Below, in pieces: positions 63,442 through 64,000 of a stretch of DNA of 64,000 nt. Source of the stretch: Serinus canaria. Its lineage: Eukaryota; Chordata; Aves; Passeriformes; Fringillidae. The notes below the pieces were generated by a model that worked only from the letters and a program-made list of their open reading frames with translations, ran no database searches and was not told the origin of the DNA. The position numbers and the translations under genes were made by a program. Position 1 is the first letter of the stretch, and every line of letters starts with the position of its first letter. The DNA is taken from positions 12,230,601 through 12,294,600 of the forward strand of contig NC_066326.1 of the NCBI RefSeq assembly GCF_022539315.1, in the 5' to 3' direction.

Positions 63442-64000
63442 CTTCTAGTTATTTATACTTATTTAAATAATAAAATTCTGTTATTTAAAAAGTTATTTTC
63501 TTCCAGTTAGCAGTATTGAGGTATGTTCAGGTGTATGTTCTGGAAAGACTGTTTTAGAAAATATTTTCATATGAAAACAATCAAATACAGGCTAATTGAA
63601 TGGCTGCTAATTTTTCTTTCTTTTGGACTTTTTGCTTTGGGGACGTGGGAGAAGTCTGTTTCATTAGAATGGATTTTGGTATGAAAAAAGGCTTAAAGTT
63701 TTTAGTGTTTGGTTTTGAAATGAGTCTGTTTCTGACTAAGAAGATCTAAGGGTATGATGTGCCTATGCAAATACATGATCTTCAACTGTTACTTATTTTG
63801 ATACCAGTCTGTTTGCAGTCCTATTTCTAAGCATTTAGAATGGAGAGATGATTTAACAGAAGTCAGCAGCTCTTCTGAAAAGCATTTCCTTTCCCATCAC
63901 AGGATGGGTTTTGTCAAGCTATTTTTGTGCATCTCTACATTTCATCTCCCAGGTGGTAAAGTATAAATCTGTGGTATTGATAATTAAAACCTGTGATGGA

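Larger units (their letters stand above)
46845..64000 (+). other. ARHGEF3: Probable ARHGEF3 intron 3 (partial; hosts an alternative promoter)
   Basis: AT-rich intron runs from GTAAGT at 46845 to the window edge. It contains a purine-strand tract (49740-49990), a 25-base poly(A) run (50757-50781), a T run (53788-53802), a CR1 copy (59618-59885), a 14-bp duplication (61897-61924), a TA/TG tract (63347-63441) and the alternative first exon at about 58.1-58.37 kb. No acceptor-led shared exon was found before position 64000. Frames such as 52181-52546 plus and 62286-62675 minus have no family resemblance. Confidence 0.65.

Noticed and set aside
46845..64000. Search for the canonical short ARHGEF3 N-terminal exon (starting MVAKDYPF in mammals)
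   Set aside because: No matching codons were found in the window. It may lie further right or differ in this species.
1..64000. tRNA, rRNA, CRISPR array or prokaryotic operon signals
   Set aside because: None were seen. There is no cloverleaf with box A/B, no regularly spaced repeats, and the sequence is clearly vertebrate intronic DNA.

Overview
The window looks like nuclear DNA of a bird. It is AT-rich, intron-dominated and gene-poor, and it carries several 5'-truncated CR1 retroposon copies that end in the typical avian ATTCTATG-like tail. The long introns and at least one LTR-like block suggest a neoavian bird, possibly a passerine, but the sequence does not settle the order or species. 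Nearly all open reading frames of 60-180 codons here are chance frames in non-coding DNA.

Layout, all on the + strand. (1) Positions 1 to about 7.9 kb hold the 3' end of IL17RD (SEF, interleukin-17 receptor D). There is one large penultimate coding exon (1102-2038) with the C-terminal half of the SEFIR domain and most of the tail, then an intron, a short last exon (4403-4518) ending in a stop, and a long AT-rich 3' UTR. (2) About 7.9-12.45 kb is intergenic and contains a repeat-rich, LTR-like block. (3) A CpG island at about 12.47-13.69 kb marks a strong promoter. It opens a gene that I assign to ARHGEF3 (XPLN, a Rho guanine nucleotide exchange factor), because ARHGEF3 lies next to IL17RD on the same strand in other vertebrates.

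I could join three small coding exons of this second gene by splice sites and reading phase: 12901-12935, 24266-24361 and 46778-46844. They give a continuous 66-codon N-terminus, or 52 codons if translation starts at the second exon. A separate candidate promoter and alternative first exon lies near 58.1-58.37 kb. It adds an 11-codon start in the same exit phase (phase 0) and is preceded by two upstream ORFs. The DH and PH domain exons would lie beyond the right edge, so ARHGEF3 is a synteny-based call rather than a domain-based one.

The rest is intron with CR1 fragments, a probable antisense solo LTR (about 30.5-31.0 kb), homopolymer tracts, a purine-strand tract, a perfect 15-bp hairpin, a small intronic GC/CpG cluster and a few short tandem duplications. 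I see no rRNA, tRNA, CRISPR, prokaryotic or intact mobile-element genes, and nothing I would call a new multi-gene system. The most useful observations are the alternative N-termini of the second gene and a possible intronic polyadenylation isoform of IL17RD.
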